Positions 1 through 8,440 of a stretch of 17,713 nt of DNA are shown in pieces. Below the pieces are notes generated by a model that searched no databases, was not told the DNA's origin, and saw only the letters and a list, made by a program, of their open reading frames with translations. Made by a program: the position numbers and the translations under genes. The stretch comes from Bryobacterales bacterium (lineage in GTDB: Bacteria; Acidobacteriota; Terriglobia; Bryobacterales; Bryobacteraceae): positions 1 through 17,713 of the forward strand of contig JADKID010000032.1 in assembly GCA_016721425.1 (NCBI GenBank), given 5' to 3'. The stretch's first letter is position 1; every line of letters starts with the position of its first letter.

Positions 1-863
1 GGCAGAAAGCGCGCGTATCCCGATGGTACCCGTTGGGCGCACGAAAGTACGCCGACGTCTCATTCGTATACAAATGCTCGGGCGAGCATCTTCATACTCC
101 ATCTCCACCGGCTCGCTCCAATGGAGAAAATCTGCACCGGTAAAGCGCAAAACCCAGCGATAGTTCACCGCGCCGATCTTCCAAGTGCGGGAAGTATTGA
201 AAGCACGTACTGGCCCTCGCTCGCGGACCAGAAGGCGATGTTCTGAGAGTCCAGCGCGAACGCCTTGGGCGGAGGCAGCAGCACTGGCTCGGTTCCGCAG
301 CCGCGACCAGCGCAACGCCGTCGGCCGAAACATACGCCATCAAACTGCTTCTTGTGCACGCCCGCCGAAGTTTTGTAGAGGCTGCGCGGGCTGCGCGTCG
401 GGGCACGCGTCGATAAACGGGCTGAAGTTGGTGCGAATACGGCGGCCTGCTCGTTCGCCAGGATGACGTTGTTCTTCCGCGTCCCCATCACTTCAACCAT
501 GCCGAGCCTCCGCTTTGTCCAGTGGATACCAACGGATTCGGCGCAGCAGGTTATCTCGCCCGCGTTGCCGTCCTGTCCTGCCACCGGCGTCTCGGCGATA
601 GTACGCCCGGCAACGGTTCCGCCCGCAACAAGGTTGTGTACGCGCAGAACGCCCCTCCCACGGACTGTCAAACCGGCAGCGCCGTGCTCCGCCTTCCACC
701 GGTGCGGCTATGTGGGTTCCACGCCGCGCATCGAGGCGATCAGCGCATCGTCCACCAGCAGTTCGCGGCGGAGCCAATCCTGAGCGCCGCATCGCCCTGC
801 GGCAGTGGCGCCGGAGACAGCGCCCAGGCTGGCCCCGAAATCTCGTCGAGTCAGGCCTGTCAT
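1..863 (-). CDS. Exported glycosidase-like five-bladed beta-propeller protein (GH32/GH43-like superfamily), frameshifted, 3' end cut by the window
   Basis: The start at 863 gives a twin-arginine leader (LTRRDFGASLGA), so Tat export is likely. Joining frames gives segments typical of a poorly characterised Planctomycetes/Acidobacteria family often labelled glycosyl hydrolase: DDALIASMRGVE near the start, DSPWEG, EITCCAESVGIHWTK (usual form CYAESxDGIHWTKP), MGTRKNNVILANEQ, NFSPFID, YVSADGV, ALDSQNIAFWSASEGQY, DFLHWSEPVEMEY and a broken HLYTNETSAYFRAPN near the window start. These repeated 'S-x-DG-x-W' blades are what the superfamily shows. At least five frame changes interrupt it, and the first frame stops at 708-710, so no single long ORF exists. 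The start lies only 5 nt after the nrfA stop, suggesting co-transcription. Family assignment is fairly firm; substrate is unknown. Confidence 0.62.
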
Positions 864-868
864 GAGCC

Positions 869-2276
869 CTAGTCTGCCTGCTTTCCTGCCTTCGCCGCTA
901 CTTTGTACACCCGACTGCGCAGCGACATTCGTCCCTTGCGGATCGCGTCCAACGCCCGCGTCAACACTCGCAACTCCTCACCCGGCGCATGGAAACCCAC
1001 CGAGTTCTCGGCCTCCACCAGATCGATGAAGAACTGCCCTTGCGCTGTCCGGCACCACGCCTTCAACTGATCGTCCGTGGCGCCTGCCTCTTGGCCTTCT
1101 CCCTTCACTCTGTCGATCAAATCTATCAACGCATCCATGGGCCGTGTTGCGCGCTTCATGAAACGCGTCTGGATCTGTCTATCGCGGTCCTTCATCTCCG
1201 TCTCGGAGAAGTGGTGGCAGCCCTGGCACGCCCGGTTGATGTTGAGAGCATCGGGCCTGCACCCGGTGGTCGGAGATCTTCATACCGCCCTCGCGCTCCT
1301 AGGGCATGTGTGGCAATCAGTTGCAGGCCACGCCTGAACGCGCATGAATCTCCTGGCTGTAGAACTCAAACTCCGACGCTGCGCCTTCAATACCGGCGCG
1401 CCCGTCTCCTTGTGCTTGAAATCGACGTGTGCTTCACTTCCTCGTAGTCGAACATGTTCTCGGCCTTCAGGCCCTCTGCCAGTTGTGGGAACGCCAGCCG
1501 CTTCTCCGGCCCTTTGAAGGCAGTAATACTCCACGGGGCACTGCCCGGGCACGAAACTACGCATCTCCCTGCGCCGACGCCATCGTGTTCGATCACAGCT
1601 CGCTATGCCTTGGCTCGTCTTGAGTTTCTGATCCCTCCAGAAATCCCGGCTTGCGATGCGAGGCGTCATCGTCTTGGGGTCGTGATAGCCAATGCATGCC
1701 ACCGGGCGCTTCACCCGTTTGGTGGCCTCCTGATACGTCATCTGTTTCTATCTTCTCGAAGCCGGCGGTCAGGTCGCTGCTGCCGAGCTTTACGAACACA
1801 TACGTCGACGCGTGGCAGTTCAGACACGCCCGGCTGCTTAAATCTGGGTCACCCGCTTGGTGTACCGCTGGTCGTCCAGCATGTAACCGTGCCCGCGTTT
1901 TTCCCGAAATCGACCGATTTTGCGTAACTGCCCCACATCCGCTTCAACCGCGTGTCTTCCTCGATCTTCTCCTGTGAGACCACATCGCGCGATCGGCCTG
2001 CGTCGGGTTCCGCTTTCAACGCCTCGCTGCCGCCGTAACGCGTCCTGGTCAGGTTGGTTCACGGTGCGCTTGTAGGCGTCATACTGCATAGTTGCGCCCC
2101 ATTACCAGCCGGGGTCATCGGTCTGGTCGGTGATCTCCACCACACGGAAGAACGTACCCCTCCCGCTTCCTGTTTATGCTCGAAAATACGACGAGCATCG
2201 CGGCGATGCTCACCGTCAGCAACGCGGTTGGCGCAACCGCGATCACGAGTTTCTTATTTGATGATTGCTCAGCCAT
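869..2276 (-). CDS. nrfA: Ammonia-forming cytochrome c nitrite reductase, pentahaem catalytic subunit (CXXCH type), heavily frameshifted
   Basis: NrfA reduces nitrite to ammonium with six electrons in the periplasm. The reconstructed protein (about 469 aa; E. coli NrfA is 478) starts MAEQSSNKK with one N-terminal membrane/signal segment (TALLTVSIAAMLVVF). Then follow QYDAYKRTV, YGGSEAL, GHGYMLDDQRYTKRV, CLNCH (1812-1826), GFEKIETMTYQEATKRV, the DPKTM region, a VEYY motif (calcium/active site), LKAQ, IHARSGVAC, a disrupted C-x-D-C-H (about 1308-1325), MKISDH, NINRACQGCH (1214-1228) and a helical tail ending KAGKQAD. The first haem site is CXXCH, not the CXXCK of the E. coli enzyme. Damage is extensive: an in-frame TAA at 2102-2104, many frame changes, the second haem motif reads CIGYH (1682-1696) and the third PGQCP (1535-1549). 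It overlaps nrfH by about 34 nt. The identity is secure; integrity is not. Confidence 0.85.
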
Positions 2277-2739
2277 AGTGATGTCGATCCCCTGTGTGCA
2301 TGCCCCACATTGCGGTGGCACGTTGTGCACGATACCCGGTTGTCCTGGTGGCGAGTTGACCGGATGCCGGCAGTGATCTCCTCGTGACACTTCATGCACG
2401 CCTTCCGCTACTTTGTGGTTTCTGGGGTGATGAGGATGTCGTCTGAAATCGCCCGCTGGTAAATGCCAGCGAGTGATGAAATCCGTTCAGGGCCTTCGTG
2501 AAATACTTCGGAATAATGCCATGCGGCGTGGCAGTCGTTGCACACGGCTACCTGGCGATGGCTGGATTTCAACCAGCCGGCATACTGGTCCTGCATGACG
2601 TGGCAGTTGGCACACGCCTTCGGGTCGTCCGTCGTAGGGACCCGCCCTCGGCGTAGCCGAAGGTGTAGACGCCCAATCCGATCAGCAGCCCCAGGGGGAT
2701 GCCGAGCAAAACGGGCGCGATGATTCCCTTCTCTTTCAT
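2243..2739 (-). CDS. nrfH: Cytochrome c nitrite reductase small subunit, tetrahaem quinol dehydrogenase, frameshifted
   Basis: NrfH takes electrons from menaquinol in the membrane and passes them to NrfA. The start MKEKGIIAP is followed by one membrane helix (VLLGIPLGLLIGLGVYTFGY). Four haem sites can be seen by joining frames: CANCHVM (2600-2614; the following Met fits the unusual haem-1 ligand of this family), CNDCH (2528-2542), CMKCH (2384-2398) and CTTCH (2315-2329). Between the second and third, another frame reads IIPKYFTKALNGFHHSLAF, matching the usual NrfH 'K-Y-x-T-K-A-x-N-G-x-x-H-S' stretch. The last frame runs to a TGA at 2243-2245, overlapping the nrfA start, as expected for translational coupling. 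The reconstructed length of about 165 aa agrees with characterised NrfH (about 159 aa). At least three single-base frame changes are present. Confidence 0.83.
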
Positions 2740-2774
2740 TACGTCGAGTGTAGCCCGGAAACGCTCCAACGAAC

Positions 2775-2790
2775 TGTGACTGAAGTCACT
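2775..2790. promoter_or_regulatory. Crp/Fnr-family-like operator in the divergent nrfH / barrel-protein promoter region
   Basis: The sequence TGTGA-CTGAAG-TCACT matches the Crp consensus TGTGA-N6-TCACA at nine of ten positions. Its core GTGACT-GA-AGTCAC (2776-2789) is a perfect inverted repeat with a 2-nt centre. It sits 36 nt upstream of the nrfH start and 44 nt upstream of the start of the plus-strand outer-membrane gene, in a 95-nt gap, so it could control both. Crp/Fnr-type regulators control nrf genes in other bacteria; which regulator binds here is unknown. Confidence 0.5.
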
Positions 2791-2834
2791 GGCGCGAGGA
2801 TTGTTGCCTGCTAGCCTGAAGCCTGGAATCATTC

Positions 2835-4359
2835 ATGCGACTCGATCGATTGCTTGTCCTTTCGTTGGCCGCCGCGCTCTGGGCCGCCGGCCAGTCCACG
2901 CCCGCGCCAGCCACCGCCCCGGCGCCCCTCCCCGGCCAAGCCCCGCTTCAGCGCCGGCCTCCGCCCCGGCGCTGCTCAAGCTCGGCTCCGTCACCGTCTC
3001 CGGCAGCTTCCGAACGCGCCTGGAGATGTGGGATAACTTCCAGGGCAACGCCGACGGCAGCTACGCCTACTCCGGCAATATCTTCAAGCTCAGCTTCGCC
3101 CAAACGTTGAAGAGGATCGACTGGCAGATCGAGCTCGCCGCCCCCATCCTGCTCGGCATGCCCTCCACCGCCATCGCGCCCGCGCCTCAATCCCAGCTTG
3201 GCCTCGGCGGCAACTACTACGCCGCCAACAAGAACCACTCCAACGCCGCGATGATCTTCCCCAAGCAGGCCTACGTCCGCTTCAAGGGCCTCTTCGGCGA
3301 CGCCAATCAGAGCGTCCGCCTGGGCCGCTTTGAATGGATGGACGGCGCCGAGGCCACGCCAAAGGACGCCACCCTCGCCGCCCTCAAGCGCGACCGCGTC
3401 AATCAGCGCCTCATCGGCCCCTTCGGCTGGTCCCACGTGGGCCGCAGCTTCGATGGCTTCCACTACTCCGCCAACACCCGCAAGAGCCGGTCAACTACAC
3501 CCTCGTCGGCGCACTGCCCACCGCGGCGCGTTTCAGGTGGACGGCTGGGGCAATCTGAAAGTCGGTTTCCCTCTACGGCTCCGTCACGGGCCAGACCGGC
3601 CAGGGCAAGAGCGTTGGCGAATGGCGCGCGCTCGCCATCTACTATCAGGACTGGCGCCACGTGCTCAAGACTGACAACCGGCCCGCCGCCGTCCGCCAGC
3701 GCGATTTCAACAACGTCCGCATCGCCACCTACGGCGGCCACTACCTTCACAAGTGGGATACCAAGGCCGGCGACGTCAACATCATGCTTTGGGGCGTCCT
3801 CCAAAACGGCAAGTGGGGCCGCCAGGACCATGCCGCCGGCGCATACGATCTGGAAGCCGGCTGGCAACCCAGGATCCTGCCCAGGCTCAAACCCTGGCTC
3901 TCCGCGGGGTTCTCCCATACCTCCGGCGACGGCAACACCGGGGACAATAAGCACGGCTCGTTCTTCCAACTGCTGCCCACGCCGCGGCCCTACGCCCGCT
4001 TCCCGTTCTACGACATGGTCAACAGCGAAGACCGCTTCGCCATGCTCACCATCCGCCCCCACAAGGCCGTCACCGTCCGCGGTGAGTTTCACGCTCTGCG
4101 CCTCTCGAACAGAAACGACCTCTGGTACGTCGGCGGCGGCGCCTTCCAACCCTGGACCTTCGGCTACATCGGTCGCAACACCTCCGGCGCACGCAGCCTC
4201 GCCAATCAGTACGACACGAGCGTCGACTACAATATCAACGCCCATCTGGCCTTTACCGGCTTCATCGGCTACGCCCAGGGCAAAGCCGCCATGCACACCA
4301 TCTACCCGAAGGGCGCCGACGGCAAGTTCGGCTATCTCGAACTTACCTACAAATTCTGA
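2835..4359 (+). CDS. Outer-membrane beta-barrel protein of the alginate-export (AlgE-like) family, four frameshifts
   Basis: The start gives a Sec signal peptide (MRLDRLLVLSLAAALWAAGQ) followed by an Ala/Pro-rich linker. After a frame change near 2930 comes LLKLGSVTVSGSFRTRLEMW, a first strand typical of this family. It continues with a long barrel rich in alternating aromatic/polar strands: AYVRFKGLF, SVRLGRFEWMDG, VGRSFDGFHYS, then after changes near 3485, 3530 and 3565 LYGSVTGQ, RIATYGGHYLHKW, LEAGWQPR, LSAGFSHTSGDGN, AVTVRGEFHALRLSNRNDLWY, and a C-terminal strand GYLELTYKF ending in Phe, the usual signal for outer-membrane insertion. About 508 aa in total. It may export or import an oligosaccharide or act as a general porin; substrate cannot be told. 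It diverges from nrfH and converges on the next gene, with only 6 nt between the stops. Confidence 0.75.
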
Positions 4360-4365
4360 GCGGCC

Positions 4366-5462
4366 CTACCGAGCCGTCAGCTTCTTGATCAGGTCCACTT
4401 CTTCCTGCCGGTACGGCTTGCCGTCCGCCTGAAAAACCTCGTGGAACCAGATCGCGGGCGCGGTTCGTATACGGCCGCTCCCACGAATCCCACGGCAGAT
4501 TGGTCTGCGTCTTGCCCACCACCAGACCCCAGTTGATGGCCGCCACCTTGTACCGCTTAGCCACCGGCAGCGTGCTCGCGAACGTGCTCTTGTTGCCGCG
4601 CGCCATATACTCCGTGCACAGCAGCGGCCGCTTGTACGCCTGCAGCCACTTTACCCGCTTTTCAAACTCAGCCCCATCGTCGTAGTTGTGGAACGAAATC
4701 ACATCCGACATCTCCAGTTGGATCCTGTCGATGGCGCTCATCTTGGCGGGACTGGACCAATTGCCCTGCCACACACCACTCGTCAACGGCTGGGTGGGCT
4801 TCCCTGCCCTGGCCCACTGAAATACCTTGGGCAATAGCTTCTCCACCAGTGCGATCTTGTTCGGCAACTCGACCTTGCCATAGCTCGACGTCGTTGGATT
4901 GTCCGGCTCGTTCCAGAGGTCCCACGCCAGAATGCGTTCATCGTGCGCGAACGCCTTTACGATGCCCGTGACGTACGCCTCCAGCCGCGGGTACTGCGAC
5001 GGGTCCTTCAAAGCGTTCGCGCCGGGGCTCTGCACCCAGCCGGAGTTGTGGACACCGGGCGTGGGCGCGCGCTGCTTGCCAAGGCGCGGAAACGGGTCCC
5101 AACAGGAGTCAAACAGCACGAAAATGGGTCTGATCTGGTGCTGATTTGCCACTTTCAGGAACGTTTCGACGCGTTTTTGCAGCCCCTGCGGCGTCCTGCT
5201 GCCACAACAGGTCGTGCAGGAACACGCGCATGGTGTTCATGCCGATGGCCCGCGCCCAACCGAGTTCGCGATCGATCTGCGCGATGTCGAACGTGTCCGC
5301 CTGCCACATCTCCAATTGATTGATGGCGCTCGCAGGCGTGTAGTTGGCGCCTACCAGCCAGGGCTGTTTCGCATACCACTGGTTGGCAGCGTCCTCGGTC
5401 CAGCGGGTTTGCGCGGACGCGGCCAGCGCGCCCAGCATCAGCAGCAGTATTGGTAATCTCAT
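4366..5462 (-). CDS. Secreted GH5-like (clan GH-A) glycoside hydrolase, two frameshifts
   Basis: The start ATG at 5462 gives a clear Sec signal peptide (MRLPILLLMLGALAASAQ, cleavage after ASA). The N-terminal part has WLVGANYTPASAINQLEMW and ELGWARAIGMNTMRVFLHD, the first strands of a TIM barrel. After a frame change near 5191 it reads FLKVANQHQ, PIFVLFDSCWDP, LAWDLWNEPDNP (proton-donor Glu at 4907-4909), VISFHNYDD and LLCTEYMAR (nucleophile Glu at 4610-4612). A second change near 4450 restores the true C-terminus, WFHEVFQADGKPY ... LIKKLTAR, ending with TAG at 4366-4368. The reconstructed length is about 365 aa, normal for a single-domain enzyme. It is usually annotated as cellulase-family glycosylhydrolase or 1,4-beta-xylanase; real substrate specificity is unknown. 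It is divergently arranged with the following small gene, 27 nt apart. Confidence 0.75.
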
Positions 5463-5489
5463 AATTCGCCCAACAGTCTATCGTTCACC

Positions 5490-5911
5490 ATGACAGCCGA
5501 ACAACAACTGCGCGAGAAGCTGCGCAAGATCTACGCGCTTTTCGAAGGCGCCACCACACCCGGAGAGCGCAGCGCGGCTGCCGCGGCCATTGAGCGCGTC
5601 AAGAGATCGCTGGCCACCACCGAACAGGAGGAGCCGCTCACCGAAGTTCAGTTTTCAATGCCGGACCGCTGGCAGCGGCGGCTCTTTTCCGCACTCTGCC
5701 GGCGCTATGGGTTGAAGCCATACCGCTACAAGCGCCAGCGCTATACGACGGTGATGCTACGAGTGCCGCGCTCATTCCTGACCGCACACTGTGGCCCGAG
5801 TATCTGGAATTACGGGCTGCGCTGAACGAATACCTGAACGACGCCACGGAGCGCATTATCCGCGAAGAGGTGTTCGGCGATGCCGAAGAAGCGCCGGAGC
5901 GCGCCGATTGA
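5490..5911 (+). CDS. Conserved hypothetical protein, one frameshift
   Basis: It starts MTAEQQLREKLRKIYALF with a predicted helical N-terminus (TTPGERSAAAAAIERVKRSL), then MPDRWQRRLFSALCRRYGLKPYRYKRQRYTTVMLRVPRSFL. A single missing G near 5777 (CCTGACC where CCTGGACC is expected) breaks the frame. Restoring it gives DRTLWPEYLELRAALNEYL, an acidic helix IIREEVFGDAEE and a stop at 5909-5911, about 140 aa. The layout resembles a small protein I recall as hypothetical in Proteobacteria, but I cannot name its family. No signal peptide or membrane segment is visible, so it is probably cytoplasmic; the basic Arg/Tyr-rich middle could bind nucleic acid, which is inference only. Its stop is 3 nt from the convergent stop of the permease gene. 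Confidence 0.6.
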
Positions 5912-5914
5912 CCG

Positions 5915-8320
5915 CTACTCTTCCCGCAGCGCCACAATCGGATCCACGCGCATGGCCCGCCGCGCCGGCAGATAACTCGCCGCCGCGGCCGCGCACATGA
6001 GCAAGGCTGCAACGCCGGCGTAAGTCAGCGGGTCCGTGGTGGTAACGCCGAACAGGAGGCTGCGCAGCACGCTCGACATCGCCACCGCTGCCACGACACC
6101 CACGACCACGCCGATCACAGTCAGGCCCAAAGCCTGGCCCACCACGGTTCGCAATATGTTGACAGGCGCAGCGCCCAGAGCCATCCGCAGTCCGATCTCC
6201 GGAGTACGCAGCGACACCAGATAGGCCAGCACGCCGTACAATCCGATACCCGCCAGGAGCAGCGCCAGCACTGCAAACCCGGTCAGCAGAGTCGTCTGCA
6301 CACGCCGCTGCAGCACCTCCCGATCGAGGATCTCTTCCATCGTCGCCATCGCGGTCACCGGCTGGTCAGGATCGATCGACCAGATCGCCTGCCGTACGGC
6401 TGCGGCCATGCTGGCCGCGTCCACACTGGTATGCACCGCCAAGGAACCGGGACGGAACGGCACCTGCAACGCGGAGACGTAGAACTCCGGCTTGGGCGCC
6501 ACGTCGAGACCAGACTGGTGAATATCAGCGACGACACCGACCACCGGCACCGAGTTGCCAGTGCCGAAAACCAGGCGCCGTCCGATGGGGTCCGCGCCCG
6601 GCCACAGAGTGCGGGCCAGCGTCTCGTTGATCAGGACAACCAGCGGCGCCCCATCCACATCGCGCTCGTTGATGTCTCTGCCGCGCCGCAACGGGATGCC
6701 CATCGTCTGCAAGTACCCGGGCCCGATCACGCGCGAATTCGACAGGAACCTCTCGCTGGCATCGTGTCCTTCGGCGCCCAGGCCCGTGATGTCAGCCTTC
6801 ACCACCAGCGGGATGTGATTGATAAACCCGGCCGAGCGCACGCCCGGCAACTCTCTCACGCGCCGTACCACCTCACGCTGGAAGGCGATGCTCCTGGCCG
6901 CGTCCATTTGCCCCCGGACGGCGGGCAGGTTCATGGTGAGCACATTGGTCGTGCGGAACCCCACGTCCACACCTCGCAGGCTGGCGAGCGTTCCGAATCA
7001 GGAGCCCCGCCCCGATCAGCAGCACCGCCGCCAGCGCGACCTGCGAGCAGATCATGGCCGCCCGCAGTTTACTCCCGCCCGCTGCCGCCGCCAGAGTCCG
7101 CGCGCTCTGTTTCAGCGAGTGCCCCACGTCCAGCCGCCGGGCCTGAACCATCGGCGCCAGACCGAAAATCACCGCAGTCAGCATCGTGAGCCCCAGCGTG
7201 AACGCCATCACGCGCCAATCCACATCCAGTGACTTGAATCCGGCCACGTCGCCCGGCGCCAGGTGAGCCAGGAGCCGGAATGTCGTCGTCCCCAGCAGGA
7301 GGCCAACCGCGCTCCCCAGCGAGCACAGTACCAGGCTCTCCAGTAGGAACTGCCGCGCCAGTTGCCACACGCCTGCACCCAGCGCCGCGCGCACCGCGAC
7401 CTCCTTGGACCGGTTCGCTGCCCGCGTCAGCAGCAGGTTCGCCAGGTTCGCGCAGGCAATCAGCAGAATGCAGACTACAGTGCCGAACAACACGAGCAGC
7501 GTCGCGCGGCTGGACCGCACAAAGTGCTCCCGCATGGGGGCCACGAACGCGCCGACCTTTTCATTGGTGTCCGGATACTCGCGCGAGAGGCTCTCGCCAA
7601 TCGCCTGCATCTCCGCATTGGCGCGGGCCAGCGGTACACCGGCGCGCAGGCGCGCCGCCACCATCCAGTTGTGCCGCCCCCGATTGGCCAACTCCTTGGC
7701 GGTATAGGCGCTGCGCAGCGGCGACCACAGTTCGCCGATTTCGCCGCTGTACTCCGACGGCGGCTCGGTCCCGGCGCCAGCACGCCCACTATCGTGTGCC
7801 GCTCGTCATCGAGCCTCAGCGTCCTGCCAATGACGTTCGGATCGGCGTTGAACCGCCGGCGCCAGAACCCGTCGCTGATCAGAAGAACCTTTGCCGCCCC
7901 GGCTGATCTTCTTCCTCCTGAAAGATCCGCCCCAGCGCGGGCCGGGTCCGCAGCGCGCGGAAGAAACTAGCCGTCGCGAGACTCCCCTGCACGACTTCGG
8001 GAGTGCGCCAACCGGTACCTTCGATCCTCCAGCGCGCCCATCTCCTCGAACGACCGGCTCCGCGTCCGCCAATCCTCATAGTTGGCGGGCGCCACCGGAC
8101 TGTCGTGGAGGTTGAAGAACGGCGCACTCTCCCACACCAGCGCCAAACGCTCCGGCTGCTCATACGGCAGCGGCCGCAGGAGCACCGCGCTCAGCAGGCT
8201 GAATACTGCCGTGTTGGCGCCCACGCCCAGCGCCAGCGTGAGGATGGCCACGGCACTGAACCCCGGCGTCCGGCGGAGCGAGCGAAGTGCGTATCGCAGA
8301 TCAGCGGTGAGTTGAGACAT
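5915..8320 (-). CDS. ADOP-family ABC transporter permease (duplicated MacB/FtsX-like domains), four frameshifts
   Basis: Acidobacterial duplicated orphan permeases carry two MacB-PCD plus FtsX units and are about 800 aa; this one reconstructs to about 801. It starts MSQLTADLRYALRSLRRTPG with the first membrane helix FSAVAILTLALGVGANTAVF. It continues through a periplasmic part (LVWESAP, GSLATASFFRALRTRPALGR, RFNADPNVIGRTLRLD). Then LLVLFGTVVCILLIACANLA-NLLLTRAANRSKEVAVRAALG marks the first FtsX domain. The second unit starts near 7050 (QVALAAVLLIGAGLLIR), includes INETLARTLWPGADPIGRRL and ends with LLLAGIGLYGVLAYLVSLRT-PEIGLRMALGA and RRAMRVDPIVALREE. Frame changes lie near 8010, 7905, 7760 and 6990. 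No ATPase gene lies next to it, as is usual for this orphan family. Its transported substrate is unknown. Confidence 0.85.
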
Positions 8321-8374
8321 GGTACTTCTTCCCACTCGTCAGAGATGCACGCCACCTGCCAGCCCCGAAACACG

Positions 8375-8395
8375 AAAAACAGGGCGATTCCGCCC
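8375..8395 (-). terminator. Probable rho-independent terminator downstream of the fucosidase gene
   Basis: Read on the minus strand it is GGGCG-GAAT-CGCCC followed by TGTTTTT. The short but perfect GC stem with a T run lies 46 nt beyond the GH95 stop and 55 nt before the permease start, so it would separate the two minus-strand genes. The rest of the 120-nt gap shows nothing coding. Confidence 0.5.
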
Positions 8396-8425
8396 ATCCA
8401 TCGCGGAGTCCGGTGTCCGAATCCG

Positions 8426-8438
8426 GGACAGGCTGTCC
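8426..8438. repeat. 13-bp palindrome just after the GH95 stop
   Basis: GGACAG-G-CTGTCC is a perfect 6+1+6 inverted repeat 2 nt beyond the fucosidase stop. It has no T run, so it is a weak candidate for a terminator; it could be an mRNA-end hairpin or chance. Confidence 0.3.
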
Positions 8439-8440
8439 GT

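Noticed and set aside
3463..4296. A 277-codon minus-strand open frame across the barrel gene
   Set aside because: It is antisense to the outer-membrane protein, whose strands and C-terminal Phe are well supported; the antisense product is Val/Gly/Ala-rich with no motif.
3484..4432. The plus-strand frame that continues past 3484 to 4432 as a Ser/Thr/Pro-rich extension
   Set aside because: The extension past the break at about 3485 is a wrong-frame readthrough; the true barrel sequence resumes in other frames and ends at 4359.
5109..5195. Programmed frameshifting in the GH5-like gene
   Set aside because: No slippery heptamer with a downstream structure is evident, and similar breaks occur in nearly all neighbouring genes, so consensus error is simpler.
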